A stretch of DNA of 6,859 nt from Nitrospinota bacterium (GCA_003506735.1 DNYS01000205.1:1-6859); one strand, 5' to 3'. Numbered from the stretch's first letter, positions 1 through 6,462 are shown. Notes: a model not told the origin generated them from the sequence alone. A program made the numbers and translations.

Positions 1-6
1 ATCGCG

Positions 7-651
7 ATGAAAAAATCAAGCCCGGCCCGGGTGCTGGCCGCGCTGGCCAATGCCTACCCCGATGCCCGGTGTGGATTGTCCTTCGAGAGCCCGCTTCAAC
101 TGCTCGTTGCGACGATCCTTTCGGCACAGTGCACCGACGTTCGGGTCAACCGGGTGACGCCGGGATTGTTCCGCGAATTCTCCACCGCCGAAGCCTTTGC
201 CGCCGCCCCCCAGGCCAGGATCGAGAAAATAGTTCACTCATGCGGGTTTTTCAGGCAAAAGGCCAAATCCATTCGGAGCTGCTGCCGGGCCATCGCCGAG
301 CGCCACGGGGGGGAGGTTCCCCGCCGCCTGGAGGATTTGGTCAAGCTCGCCGGCGTGGGCCGAAAGACGGCCAACGTCGTGCTCAACGAGGCTTTCGGCC
401 AGCCGGCCATCGCCGTGGATACCCACGTTCTGCGGACGAGCAACCGGCTCGGGTGGATATCCACCCGGGACCCGGTCAAGGCCGAGTTCCGGATCATGGA
501 AACGGTGCCGGAAAAATGGTGGACTCGATTTACCCTGCTCATGATCGCCCACGGAAGGCGGTGCTGCACGGCGCGAAAACCTGCCTGTCCGGAGTGCCCG
601 GTCCTGGCCCACTGTTCCTTCGGGCAAGAGGAGATAAACGATAGGGGATGA
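7..651 (+). CDS. nth: Endonuclease III (DNA glycosylase/AP lyase)
   Basis: This cytoplasmic base-excision-repair enzyme removes oxidised pyrimidines and cleaves the strand at the abasic site by beta-elimination. The 214 residues match the usual length of about 211. The helix-hairpin-helix LAGVGRKTANVV (114-125) carries the catalytic lysine K120. The catalytic aspartate D138 lies in AVDTHVLR. The C-terminal [4Fe-4S] loop has cysteines 187, 194, 197 and 203 with spacing C-x6-C-x2-C-x5-C. As I remember the Escherichia coli Nth, these key residues have the same numbers there, so the start at 7 is very likely right. Q41 in LSAQCTD fits the family's strand-intercalating glutamine. Only six bases precede the start, so the ribosome binding site is outside the window. 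All catalytic residues are present and the gene looks intact. It converges on the TPR-LysM gene with only 15 bp between the stop codons and no room for a separate terminator. Confidence 0.96.
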   Translation: MKKSSPARVLAALANAYPDARCGLSFESPLQLLVATILSAQCTDVRVNRVTPGLFREFSTAEAFAAAPQARIEKIVHSCGFFRQKAKSIRSCCRAIAERHGGEVPRRLEDLVKLAGVGRKTANVVLNEAFGQPAIAVDTHVLRTSNRLGWISTRDPVKAEFRIMETVPEKWWTRFTLLMIAHGRRCCTARKPACPECPVLAHCSFGQEEINDRG

Positions 652-666
652 GCCGGTGGTGGCCGC

Positions 667-2532
667 CTATTTCCGGGTGGACAGGGTGTCCTGGCGAGAG
701 CCGGGTTTTTTCTTCGAGGTTCTTTTTCGCGGCGCGGGTTTTCTCCGGGTGGTTTGCCGATTGCGGAGGTTCCGCTTGGCGGTTCGCCGCTTTCGGGAAT
801 TCCGGGTGGCCCTCCTTCGCCAGCTTCTCCCTTTTCGGCGTTTTTTCCGGACCCTCTTCTTTGCCCGCCGGGTCGGAATCCGAATTTTCGTCCCCACCTC
901 CAGAAAACTTGGGTGTTCGATAGTTCCCCGGTTGATGCGCATCAGCGTCTTGGGACTGGTCTTGAGGCGCCGCGCGATTTTCGAGAGGGTGTCCCCCCGC
1001 CGGACTCTGTAGGGCCGGTACTTCACGCGCCTCCGGCGGCGCCTGGCTCTTCGCCGGGATTTTCTTTTCAATGAAGAGCGCCTTCTCCCTCGTCTTTTCG
1101 AAATTCTCCGGCGCCCCCTTCGGCGCCTGCGCCGCTTTTTCCGGAGTTTGGACTTTTTGGGAACGCGGATGACATCGCCGATCTCGAGGACGCTGGGATG
1201 TTCGATGCGGTTCGTGTTGAGGCCCATCAAAATCGCGGAAGTGGTGCCGAACCGTCTGGCGACGATGCCCATGGTGTCGCCCGGCCGGATCCGGTAGGAG
1301 CCGGGAGCCTTCGGGTCCAGCGAAGGGACGGGCTTGGGTTCGGGGGGCATTGCCCGCGCGCCCGGAAAATTTCTCCTCGCCGCCATTTGCCGCCGTGCGG
1401 GCGCTTTCCGGCCGATCGGAATTTCCCGGGCTTCCCTGCCCGGCCCGAAACTTCCTCCACGCTTCGGGGCCGGCATTTTCTGCCCCGGGAGAATTTTTTT
1501 GGCCTGAAGCCTCTTGGGAGGGGGCATTTTGGCCACCGTCAATGCCCGCGCCCCCCGTTTATTGGCGGGCATTGTTTTCATCTTGCGGACATGGGTGAGG
1601 ATGGCGTTGCTTTTTCCCTCGTTGAAATAGAATTCCTCAAGCCCGTAGCCGACGTTGACCGAGGCGGGGTTGATGGATATGGCCTGGTCGAGTTCGCGCT
1701 GGGCCTTCCGGCTTTCGCCTTCGGTTTCCAGGATGGCCGACAGGAATACGCGGGGGAGGGCGAGGCCGGAATTAAGCTGGATGGTTTTGCGAAGTTCCTT
1801 TTTGGCTTTTTGCCGCTCACCTTGTTCCTGGTACATGGCGCCGAGGAAGAAATGAGGCTCGGCCAGGTTCGAATCCGCCGCGATGGCCTTCATGAACGAG
1901 GCCTGCGCCCGGAGCCGGTCGAGGGCCATGTATTGCAGGACGCCGAGATTGTAGTGGGACAGGGCGTCCCGGGGGTCCCGTTTGACCGCCGTTTCGAAGT
2001 ATTTTTTGGCGGCCTTGGGCTTGGTTCGCCTCCGGTAGATGATGCCCAGGTTGAAGTAGCCATCGACAAAATTGGGGTCGCTCTTGACGGAGCGCTCGAA
2101 GGATTTGATCGCCACGTCGATCTGTTTTTTATGATAGGAGATGACGCCCATGCGGAAATTGGCCTCGGGTTGGCCCGGGCACAGATTGAGGGCCCGCTTG
2201 AGATAGCTGACGGTGAGTGGGCTCTCGTCGCGGAAATCGTTGGCCTGCTTGACGATGTGAACCGCCCGATTGCAACGGTCACGGCTCAGCCGGGCTTCCT
2301 GGGAGGACATTTTCGGCCCACTGCGGAGGGGGTCGATTCGCCCGCCCCGCGAGAGGGGGGGAAGGGGGGTCCGCGTGATGTCGCCCGTTACGGGCGGGGG
2401 CCCGGCCGCTCCCGGAGCGGGGGTTGCCTGACCGGCCCAGAGGGGGGACGGCAGGGCCATTAATCCGGTGAGGATAAATCCCGCCAGCCGGAGGGCGGCG
2501 GTGCTGGGGTTCTGCTGAAATTTTGGCAACAT
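667..2532 (-). CDS. Exported TPR protein with two LysM domains in polybasic linkers
   Basis: An exported envelope protein of 621 residues that probably binds peptidoglycan. A signal peptide covers about residues 1-33, with K4 and R16 before a hydrophobic core (about 17-28) and likely cleavage after LWA at 33. A Pro/Gly-rich stretch follows (35-75). About five 34-residue TPR units span 123-290 (start points near 123, 155, 189, 223, 257), with a degenerate one before them; TPRs mediate protein contacts. A basic, Pro-rich linker runs about 320-410. LysM domain 1 is 412-458 and LysM domain 2 is 507-553; LysM binds N-acetylglucosamine polymers. Residues 459-506 and the tail 555-621 are extremely Arg/Lys rich. 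The frame is continuous through both basic tracts into recognisable LysM sequence, so they are not frameshift products. The ATG at 2532 follows GGGAAG at a loose distance and gives a good signal peptide. I recognise the domains but not a named family; the role is unknown. Confidence 0.88.
   Translation of the reverse strand: MLPKFQQNPSTAALRLAGFILTGLMALPSPLWAGQATPAPGAAGPPPVTGDITRTPLPPLSRGGRIDPLRSGPKMSSQEARLSRDRCNRAVHIVKQANDFRDESPLTVSYLKRALNLCPGQPEANFRMGVISYHKKQIDVAIKSFERSVKSDPNFVDGYFNLGIIYRRRTKPKAAKKYFETAVKRDPRDALSHYNLGVLQYMALDRLRAQASFMKAIAADSNLAEPHFFLGAMYQEQGERQKAKKELRKTIQLNSGLALPRVFLSAILETEGESRKAQRELDQAISINPASVNVGYGLEEFYFNEGKSNAILTHVRKMKTMPANKRGARALTVAKMPPPKRLQAKKILPGQKMPAPKRGGSFGPGREAREIPIGRKAPARRQMAARRNFPGARAMPPEPKPVPSLDPKAPGSYRIRPGDTMGIVARRFGTTSAILMGLNTNRIEHPSVLEIGDVIRVPKKSKLRKKRRRRRRGRRRISKRRGRRRSSLKRKSRRRARRRRRRVKYRPYRVRRGDTLSKIARRLKTSPKTLMRINRGTIEHPSFLEVGTKIRIPTRRAKKRVRKKRRKGRSWRRRATRNSRKRRTAKRNLRNRQTTRRKPAPRKRTSKKKPGSRQDTLSTRK
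874..1299 (-). repeat. Duplicated LysM domain pair
   Basis: The two LysM units (residues 412-458 at 1159-1299, and 507-553 at 874-1014) align without gaps over 47 residues with 24 identities by eye. They share YR-x-R-x-GDT near the start, IEHPS-x-LE in the second half, and IR-x-P at the end. This points to a within-gene duplication, with the basic linker as the spacer. Confidence 0.85.
1015..1158 (-). other. Polybasic linker between LysM domains (residues 459-506)
   Basis: By count, 35 of these 48 residues are Arg or Lys, including runs of six arginines. The stretch sits exactly between the two LysM domains. A second basic stretch, residues 555-621 (about 670-870), has 36 of 67 residues basic. 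In an exported protein this suggests contact with polyanions such as lipopolysaccharide, teichoic-like polymers or nucleic acid, or electrostatic anchoring to the wall. That is inference. CGN-rich codon runs can also expand by replication slippage. Confidence 0.85.
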
Positions 2533-2583
2533 CTGAAAGCACTTCCCGCGGCGGAGAGCAGTGCCAACGAACTAATTGTTTTT

Positions 2584-2613
2584 ATTGTAGTTGGATGAGG
2601 TTGTTTTTGGCAA
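2584..2613 (-). promoter_or_regulatory. Sigma70-like promoter of the TPR-LysM gene
   Basis: Reading the minus strand, TTGCCA (2613-2608) and TACAAT (2589-2584) are separated by 18 bases. Each matches the -35 and -10 consensus at five of six positions. Transcription would start near 2577, leaving about 45 bases before the ATG at 2532. The site lies in a locally AT-rich patch of otherwise GC-rich DNA. The -35 box falls inside a small inverted repeat, GGTTG-N7-CAACC at 2599-2615, which could be an operator or chance. The TPR-LysM gene may therefore be expressed independently of the lipoprotein gene upstream. Confidence 0.6.
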
Positions 2614-2664
2614 CCCTTTTCTGTCTCAAGGAGCGGTTTTTGAATCGAAGGCGGTCTTGGCGGG

Positions 2665-3504
2665 CTAGGGTGTTTTCCCGATATTTTCCAAAAGGCCGGG
2701 GAAGGTTGCCAGGACGCGCTTGAGCCCGCTCCGGGCGAGCTGATCGTTTTTCTGCCAGATGAGACCGTGCTCTGCGTAGCGGGGAAGCAGGAGGAGGTTG
2801 TCCATCAGGAAAATCTGTTCCTCGTTAAAAGTCGCTTCCCAGAGGATATCCCCATTTTTGGTGCTCACGAGATAAGCGGTGTAGGTCACGTGGGACCCCT
2901 GGTCGCCGATGAGCGCTCCCCCTGAGCGGTTCCGGTATTTGGTGACGACCCCGGTGAGGATGGCGTCGAGGGGCCGGTCGTCCGTGGCGCCGCCCGAGGA
3001 TTTTGCCACCGTTCCCTGGATGGTTTCCGGGGCGGCGGGTTCGGCGCTGCCCTCGAAGTACTCGCCCGGATAGGTCATCTTGAGATTCGTTATGTAGGGT
3101 TGAACGGTCGAAATAAAGCGGTTCACCTTGTCCACCAGCCAGGAGGTGTCATTCACCTGGTTGCGGCCTCTCCTGGGCTGGGCGCCCCGCAGCCGGAACT
3201 CGATTTGGACATCGCCGATGTCCGGAACAACGGGCGGGGGCTGGACCTCGTACCGGGAGGAGGGCGCGAGGCCCTCGTAGAAGAAATTCGCTAATTTGAC
3301 GCCCGCGTTCTCCACCCCCGATTCGTTCCGGAAGGGGAGGACGGCGATTCGCTTGATGGGGGTATCGCGGAATTTATCCGAGGTGTGCGAAGTCACCCCC
3401 GAGGGAGGCCGGAAATTCCATCCGATGTCGCCGCTCGACCCGCAGCCGGCCGAAAGGGGGAGGAGGGCGAAGAGGGAAATCGCGAAGGTGCGTCGAAATA
3501 TCAC
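2665..3504 (-). CDS. Predicted outer-membrane lipoprotein, CsgG/TolB-N-like
   Basis: The GTG at 3504 is the best start: it follows GGAGG (3512-3516 on this strand) by seven bases and begins a clean lipoprotein signal, MIFRRTFAIS then a hydrophobic run ending LSAGC, with the lipidated cysteine at 21. The product is 279 residues. After the lipid site comes a short unstructured stretch. RIAVLPFRNESG (52-63) then resembles the first strand of the CsgG/TolB-N-like or GNA1162/DUF799-like lipoproteins, where AVLPF is typical. DAILTGVVTKY (180-190) and YTAYLVSTKNGDILWEA (208-224) fit the later strands, where a line about the mode being 'encoded in the cell and turned into work' is replaced by a typical duplicate such as NGDILWEA. 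Residues 108-178 are an insertion-like region. The +2 residue is Gly, so export to the outer membrane is plausible. The next gene on the same strand is the TPR-LysM protein, 132 bp away, suggesting an envelope pair. I see no strong promoter upstream. Family assignment is tentative; lipoprotein status is firmer. Confidence 0.8.
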   Translation of the reverse strand: MIFRRTFAISLFALLPLSAGCGSSGDIGWNFRPPSGVTSHTSDKFRDTPIKRIAVLPFRNESGVENAGVKLANFFYEGLAPSSRYEVQPPPVVPDIGDVQIEFRLRGAQPRRGRNQVNDTSWLVDKVNRFISTVQPYITNLKMTYPGEYFEGSAEPAAPETIQGTVAKSSGGATDDRPLDAILTGVVTKYRNRSGGALIGDQGSHVTYTAYLVSTKNGDILWEATFNEEQIFLMDNLLLLPRYAEHGLIWQKNDQLARSGLKRVLATFPGLLENIGKTP

Positions 3505-3516
3505 CGGATATCCTCC
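3502..3516 (-). promoter_or_regulatory. Ribosome binding site fixing a GTG start
   Basis: On the minus strand GGAGG lies seven bases before GTG (3504-3502). The upstream in-frame ATG at 3540 would add twelve residues (MRCGCSGHGGYP) before the signal peptide and has no comparable ribosome binding site, so the GTG is preferred. Confidence 0.8.
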
Positions 3517-3609
3517 ATGGCCAGAGCAACCGCAACGCATTCATGATGCCACCCCGGGCGGTCCGGGACAAGAGCGGAGTTGAGGGTAAACCCTTGGAGG
3601 GCTCTCCGG

Positions 3610-3639
3610 TGGACATTCCATCGCCCACCCTCCTATAAT
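3610..3639 (+). promoter_or_regulatory. Sigma70-like promoter for the ABC ATPase gene cluster
   Basis: TGGACA (3610-3615; five of six to TTGACA) and a perfect TATAAT (3634-3639) are separated by 18 bases. Transcription would start near 3646, about 47 bases before the ATG at 3693. This fits a promoter driving the four co-oriented genes to the right. Just upstream, 3583-3594 holds a short inverted repeat (AGGGT-AA-ACCCT) that could be a regulator site, with weak support. Confidence 0.65.
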
Positions 3640-3692
3640 CTCCCAAAGTACTACTCATCCGGTTCCGCAGGGCCTTTTATAGGAGTGAAGCG

Positions 3693-4694
3693 ATGTCCCC
3701 AGGGAATCATGCGGGTGCTGAAGCGATTCTCGAAATCAAAAACCTGAAAACGCACTTTCACACCCCCGACGGCGTAGTGAAGGCCGTGGACGGGGTGACC
3801 TACGACCTCCATGCCGGCGAGACGCTCGGGGTGGTCGGCGAGTCGGGCTGCGGAAAATCCGTCACCGCGCTTTCCATCCTGCGGCTCATTCCCGAGCCTC
3901 CGGGCCGCATTACGGGCGACGGTATCTTTTTCGAGGGGGAGGATCTCACTCAGCTTCCGACCCGTGAGCTTCGCAAAATCCGGGGCAACAAAATTTCCAT
4001 GATATTCCAAGAGCCCATGACCAGCCTCAACCCGGTGTTCACCATCGGCTTTCAGATCGCCGAGGCCGTCATGCTCCACCAGGGGCTCTCGAAAAAAGAT
4101 GCCATGGACAAGGCCGCCGAAATGCTCGACCTGGTGGGCATCCCCCTTCCGCGCCAGCGCGTGAAGGAATACCCGCACCAGCTTTCGGGCGGCATGCGCC
4201 AGCGGGTCATGATCGCCATGGCCCTTTCGTGCAACCCGAAGATTCTCCTCGCCGACGAGCCCACGACGGCCCTGGACGTCACCATTCAGGCGCAGATTCT
4301 CGATCTCATGTTTAAGCTCAAGGACGACCTCGGCACCGCCATCATCATGATTACCCACGACCTGGGGCTCGTGGCCGAGACCTGCCAGCGCGTCGTCGTC
4401 ATGTACGCGGGAAAGATCGTCGAGAATGCGCCGGTCGATGAGATTTTCGCGAACCCGATGCACCCTTACACGATTGGGCTGCTCAACTCGATTCCCAAGC
4501 TGCGCACCTCGGCCACTGACAAGGAGCAGGGCCGCCTGCAGGAGATTCCCGGCGTCGTGCCGAGCCTTCACCGCCTGCCCACCGGGTGCACCTTCAACCC
4601 CCGCTGCCCCGAAGTGTTCGGGATGTGCCTGGAAAACGAGCCCGAACTCAAGGAAGTTTCGCCCAATCATTTCGTCCGCTGCTTCTTGCACTAG
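3693..4694 (+). CDS. Peptide/nickel-type ABC transporter ATP-binding protein (DppD/OppD family)
   Basis: This is an ATPase subunit that powers import of dipeptides, oligopeptides or similar small molecules from the cytoplasmic face of the inner membrane. The 333 residues are full family length. Visible motifs are Walker A GESGCGKS (49-56), Q-loop Q106 in [12 protein letters not shown], signature LSGGMRQR (164-171), Walker B ILLADEP with catalytic E189, D-loop ALD (193-195) and switch H222. The C-terminal oligopeptide-family extension has cysteines at 299, 305, 312 and 330. The same extension holds an iron-sulfur cluster in characterised DppD-type subunits; whether this one does is inference. 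AGGAG (3681-3685) seven bases before the ATG supports the start. DppD normally pairs with DppF and permeases DppB/DppC plus a binding protein. None of these adjoins it here, so partners must be encoded elsewhere. Substrate cannot be told from the sequence. The RidA-like gene follows 17 bp downstream. Confidence 0.93.
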   Translation: MSPGNHAGAEAILEIKNLKTHFHTPDGVVKAVDGVTYDLHAGETLGVVGESGCGKSVTALSILRLIPEPPGRITGDGIFFEGEDLTQLPTRELRKIRGNKISMIFQEPMTSLNPVFTIGFQIAEAVMLHQGLSKKDAMDKAAEMLDLVGIPLPRQRVKEYPHQLSGGMRQRVMIAMALSCNPKILLADEPTTALDVTIQAQILDLMFKLKDDLGTAIIMITHDLGLVAETCQRVVVMYAGKIVENAPVDEIFANPMHPYTIGLLNSIPKLRTSATDKEQGRLQEIPGVVPSLHRLPTGCTFNPRCPEVFGMCLENEPELKEVSPNHFVRCFLH

Positions 4695-4711
4695 GCCTGG
4701 AGGGACCCCCC

Positions 4712-5176
4712 ATGGGCATCGAAGAGCGGCTGGGCGAACTCGGGTTGGAACTGCCCCCCGTGCCCGACGCCGTGGCCAACTATATTCCCGGCGTCCTTGT
4801 CGGCGAAATCCTCTACCTCTCGGGCACCATCGGTAAAATCAAGGACAACCTCGTTTATCAGGGCAAGCTCGGCGCCGGCATCAGCGTCGAGGAGGGCTAC
4901 CAGTCCGCGCGCCTGTGCACCCTGAACCACCTCGCCATGGCCAAGTCCGTCCTCGGCGATCTGGACCGCATCGAGCGGGTGGTCCGCCTCATCGGCTATG
5001 TCAACAGCGCGCCCGGCTTCAATGAGGCCCCCTGGGTCGTCAACGGCGCCTCCGACCTCCTCATCGAGGTCCTGGGCGAGGAGCGCGGCCGCCACGCCCG
5101 AGCGGCGCTGAACATCAACGAACTCACTTTCGACGCCCCGGTCGAAACCGTCCTCACCCTGCAAGTCAAGCCATAG
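4712..5176 (+). CDS. RidA/YjgF-like protein (YjgF endoribonuclease-like subgroup)
   Basis: A soluble protein of 154 residues in the RidA superfamily, whose members form trimers. Classical RidA hydrolyses reactive enamine/imine intermediates from PLP enzymes, and other subgroups have diverged roles. The order of features matches the roughly 150-residue subgroup named YjgF_endoribonc (PF14588, from memory): VANYIPG (21-27), LYLSGTIG (34-41), GKLGAGISVEEGY (51-63), ARLC-x-LN (66-72), a strand RVVRLIGYVNSAPGF (89-103), and NGASDLLIEVLGE (111-123). GRHARAALNINEL (126-138) comes last; R130 fits the conserved substrate-carboxylate-binding arginine and E137 the downstream glutamate. An in-frame ATG at 4586 would overlap the ABC ATPase gene by more than 100 bases and add 42 unlike residues. 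The start at 4712 has GGAGGG (4699-4704) seven bases upstream and is chosen. Spacing to both neighbours suggests co-transcription. The exact substrate is unknown. Confidence 0.88.
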   Translation: MGIEERLGELGLELPPVPDAVANYIPGVLVGEILYLSGTIGKIKDNLVYQGKLGAGISVEEGYQSARLCTLNHLAMAKSVLGDLDRIERVVRLIGYVNSAPGFNEAPWVVNGASDLLIEVLGEERGRHARAALNINELTFDAPVETVLTLQVKP

Positions 5177-5204
5177 GCCCGGTCCGGCGGCGAGGATTTT
5201 TCCG

Positions 5205-5534
5205 GTGAAGCGCAAAACCCTCCTCCTCCTCGTGGCCGTCGCGCTCACCGCCGGGGCCGGTATCTGGGTGGCCCAGCTTCTCATCGCCCCCCCCGAGGAT
5301 CGCACCTCGCCCTCATCGGCGGACGGGCGGATCGTTTATGGTGAGGCCTGCGCCCGCTGCCACGGGCTTGTGGGTAATGGCAAGGGGGGCAACCCGCGCC
5401 TCCGGGGCCGGGACCTCGCCCGGGACCTTATTCGCCTCCGGGTTCAGAGCGGCTACCGGGCCATGCCCCGGTTTCCCAATATCCGGGGCGAGGCGCTCAA
5501 GAATCTGGCGGCCCATGTCGCCGCCATGAAGTAA
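5205..5534 (+). CDS. Small membrane-anchored monoheme cytochrome c
   Basis: This periplasmic electron-transfer protein has 109 residues. Residues 1-28 form a positively charged N-terminus (KRK) and a hydrophobic helix that is either a signal peptide or an uncleaved anchor; there is no obvious cleavage site, so an anchor is more likely. A short hydrophilic linker follows. The heme motif CARCH (C49, C52, H53) sits in a class I context: GRIVYGEACARCHG, then GNGKGGNPRL, then GYRAMPRFPNI with M87 as likely sixth heme ligand. The final helix LKNLAAHVAAMK is typical of the fold. The gene starts with GTG at 5205, preceded by GAGGA (5192-5196) at eight bases. It lies 28 bp after the RidA-like gene. 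Short cytochromes like this usually accept electrons from a periplasmic dehydrogenase or oxidase, but no such gene is present here, so the partner is unknown. Confidence 0.9.
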   Translation: MKRKTLLLLVAVALTAGAGIWVAQLLIAPPEDRTSPSSADGRIVYGEACARCHGLVGNGKGGNPRLRGRDLARDLIRLRVQSGYRAMPRFPNIRGEALKNLAAHVAAMK

Positions 5535-5536
5535 GG

Positions 5537-5557
5537 AAGGGGCCGCGTTGGCCCTTT
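5537..5557 (+). terminator. Hairpin after cytochrome gene, possible weak terminator
   Basis: The stem AAGGGGCC (5537-5544) pairs with GGCCCTTT (5550-5557) around a five-base loop, giving eight pairs with one G-U. It begins two bases after the cytochrome stop codon. There is no U-run beyond the stem (GATGG follows), so it could attenuate transcription or protect the 3' end rather than terminate fully. Confidence 0.45.
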
Positions 5558-5576
5558 GATGGCGGATTCGGAGTTT

Positions 5577-5594
5577 CGCCTGTTTTTCCAGGCG
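5577..5594 (+). promoter_or_regulatory. Second hairpin before the dicupin gene
   Basis: CGCCTG (5577-5582) and CAGGCG (5589-5594) form a perfect six-base-pair stem with a TTTTTC loop. It lies between the first hairpin and the dicupin ribosome binding site (AAAGGAG, 5623-5629). A transcript-level role such as mRNA processing or attenuation is possible; nothing in the sequence decides between these and chance. Confidence 0.35.
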
Positions 5595-5634
5595 GGCGGA
5601 TTCTCGGGCAAATAACTTCCGGAAAGGAGCGGAG

Positions 5635-6408
5635 ATGCCCCTCATCGGAAATATCGAAGACCTCAAGTGGACCTATGAAGAAGAGGCGGCCGCCGCCGGC
5701 GGCTCCCCCATCCCGATCAACACGCCTAATCTGGAGGTCCGGGTCATCCTCCTCGAGCCCGGTGTCTACCCGCCCTATCATGCCCACCACACCGAGATGG
5801 ACGAGGGCTACCTCATCTACGGCGGGCGCGGCCTCATCCACAACGGCGGCGAGACGTTTCATATCGAAAAGGGAAACGTCCTCCTCAACCCGCGCGGCGG
5901 GATGCACCACATGAAAAACATCGGCGGGGACGGCCTGATCGAATTCAATTTCCGGGGCGGGCGGATGCCCTCCCAGTTCATTCTCCCTGGAGGCGATCCC
6001 CCGCCGAACCCCGACCCCGAGACCGTCGGGAACCCCGCCCGGACACCGGTGTCTTACATTCAGGGAAACGCGCTCGACATGATGGGCCGCTTCGACCCGG
6101 CCACTATCAAGCAAACGGGTCTGCCCGCGGTTTTTTCGACCGAATTCCTCGAACTCCGAATCGTTTCCTTCGCGCCGGGCGCGCGGCCCGAAACCCACCG
6201 CCATCTCGGCGAGGTGGACGAGGCCACCCTCATGCTCGGGGGGCGGCTTCATTTTTATATCGACGATGACGAATTTGTGGCCGGGCCGGGGGATATGGTC
6301 CACGTGCCCGGCGGGGCGGTCCACCATGTGGAAAACGAGGGGGGCGAGGACGGCATCATCTTTAACTTCATCGGAGGCCGCCTGCCCGCCGAAACCGAAT
6401 GGATGTAG
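5635..6408 (+). CDS. Two-domain cupin (bicupin) with two intact metal sites
   Basis: A cytoplasmic bicupin of 257 residues; no signal peptide is seen. Domain 1 (about 35-110) has H49-x-H51 and E57 in motif 1. Motif 2 is G80-x5-P86-x-G88-x2-H91-x3-N95, fitting the cupin consensus. Domain 2 (about 172-250) repeats this with H188-x-H190, E196, and G219-x5-P225-x-G227-x2-H230-x3-N234. Both domains end in a very similar FNF-x-GGR-x-P. Both sites keep the three His and one Glu that normally bind Fe, Mn or Ni. In each motif 1 the Glu lies one residue further from the second His than the standard spacing. Bicupins include dioxygenases, decarboxylases and isomerases, and the sequence does not choose among them. 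AAAGGAG (5623-5629) five bases upstream supports the ATG. The gene follows the cytochrome by 100 bp and may be the last of the operon. Confidence 0.9.
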   Translation: MPLIGNIEDLKWTYEEEAAAAGGSPIPINTPNLEVRVILLEPGVYPPYHAHHTEMDEGYLIYGGRGLIHNGGETFHIEKGNVLLNPRGGMHHMKNIGGDGLIEFNFRGGRMPSQFILPGGDPPPNPDPETVGNPARTPVSYIQGNALDMMGRFDPATIKQTGLPAVFSTEFLELRIVSFAPGARPETHRHLGEVDEATLMLGGRLHFYIDDDEFVAGPGDMVHVPGGAVHHVENEGGEDGIIFNFIGGRLPAETEWM

Positions 6409-6462
6409 CGGAGCTTTGTCCGGGATCGGCCGAAGCGCCCGGAATGACGATCCGGACCCGTG

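Noticed and set aside
656..1074. Several short + strand frames of about 90-120 codons
   Set aside because: They are antisense to the Arg-rich end of the TPR-LysM gene. Their Pro/Phe/Ser/Arg composition is the complement of Arg/Lys codons, with no domain or ribosome binding site.
1198..2463. Long open frame of 421 codons on the + strand
   Set aside because: It lies wholly antisense to the TPR-LysM gene, has no recognisable domain and reads as a shadow of GC-rich codons. The opposite strand has clear TPR and LysM motifs.
3505..3540. ATG start at 3540 for the lipoprotein
   Set aside because: It adds twelve residues before the signal peptide and lacks a ribosome binding site, whereas GTG at 3504 has GGAGG at seven bases.
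3651..4691. Open frame of 346 codons on the - strand
   Set aside because: Antisense to the ABC ATPase, which carries every expected nucleotide-binding motif. The antisense product shows no domain.
4586..4711. Upstream in-frame extension of the RidA-like gene
   Set aside because: It would overlap the ATPase by over 100 bases, the extra 42 residues are unlike the family, and the ATG at 4712 has a good ribosome binding site.
5497..6327. Open frame of 276 codons on the - strand
   Set aside because: Antisense to the dicupin, whose cupin motifs are unambiguous.
6419..6443. Inverted repeat TCCGGG/CCCGGA as a terminator between the dicupin and the FGE fragment
   Set aside because: The stem is six pairs with a 13-base loop and no T-run on either side. 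CCGG-type palindromes are common in DNA of this composition.
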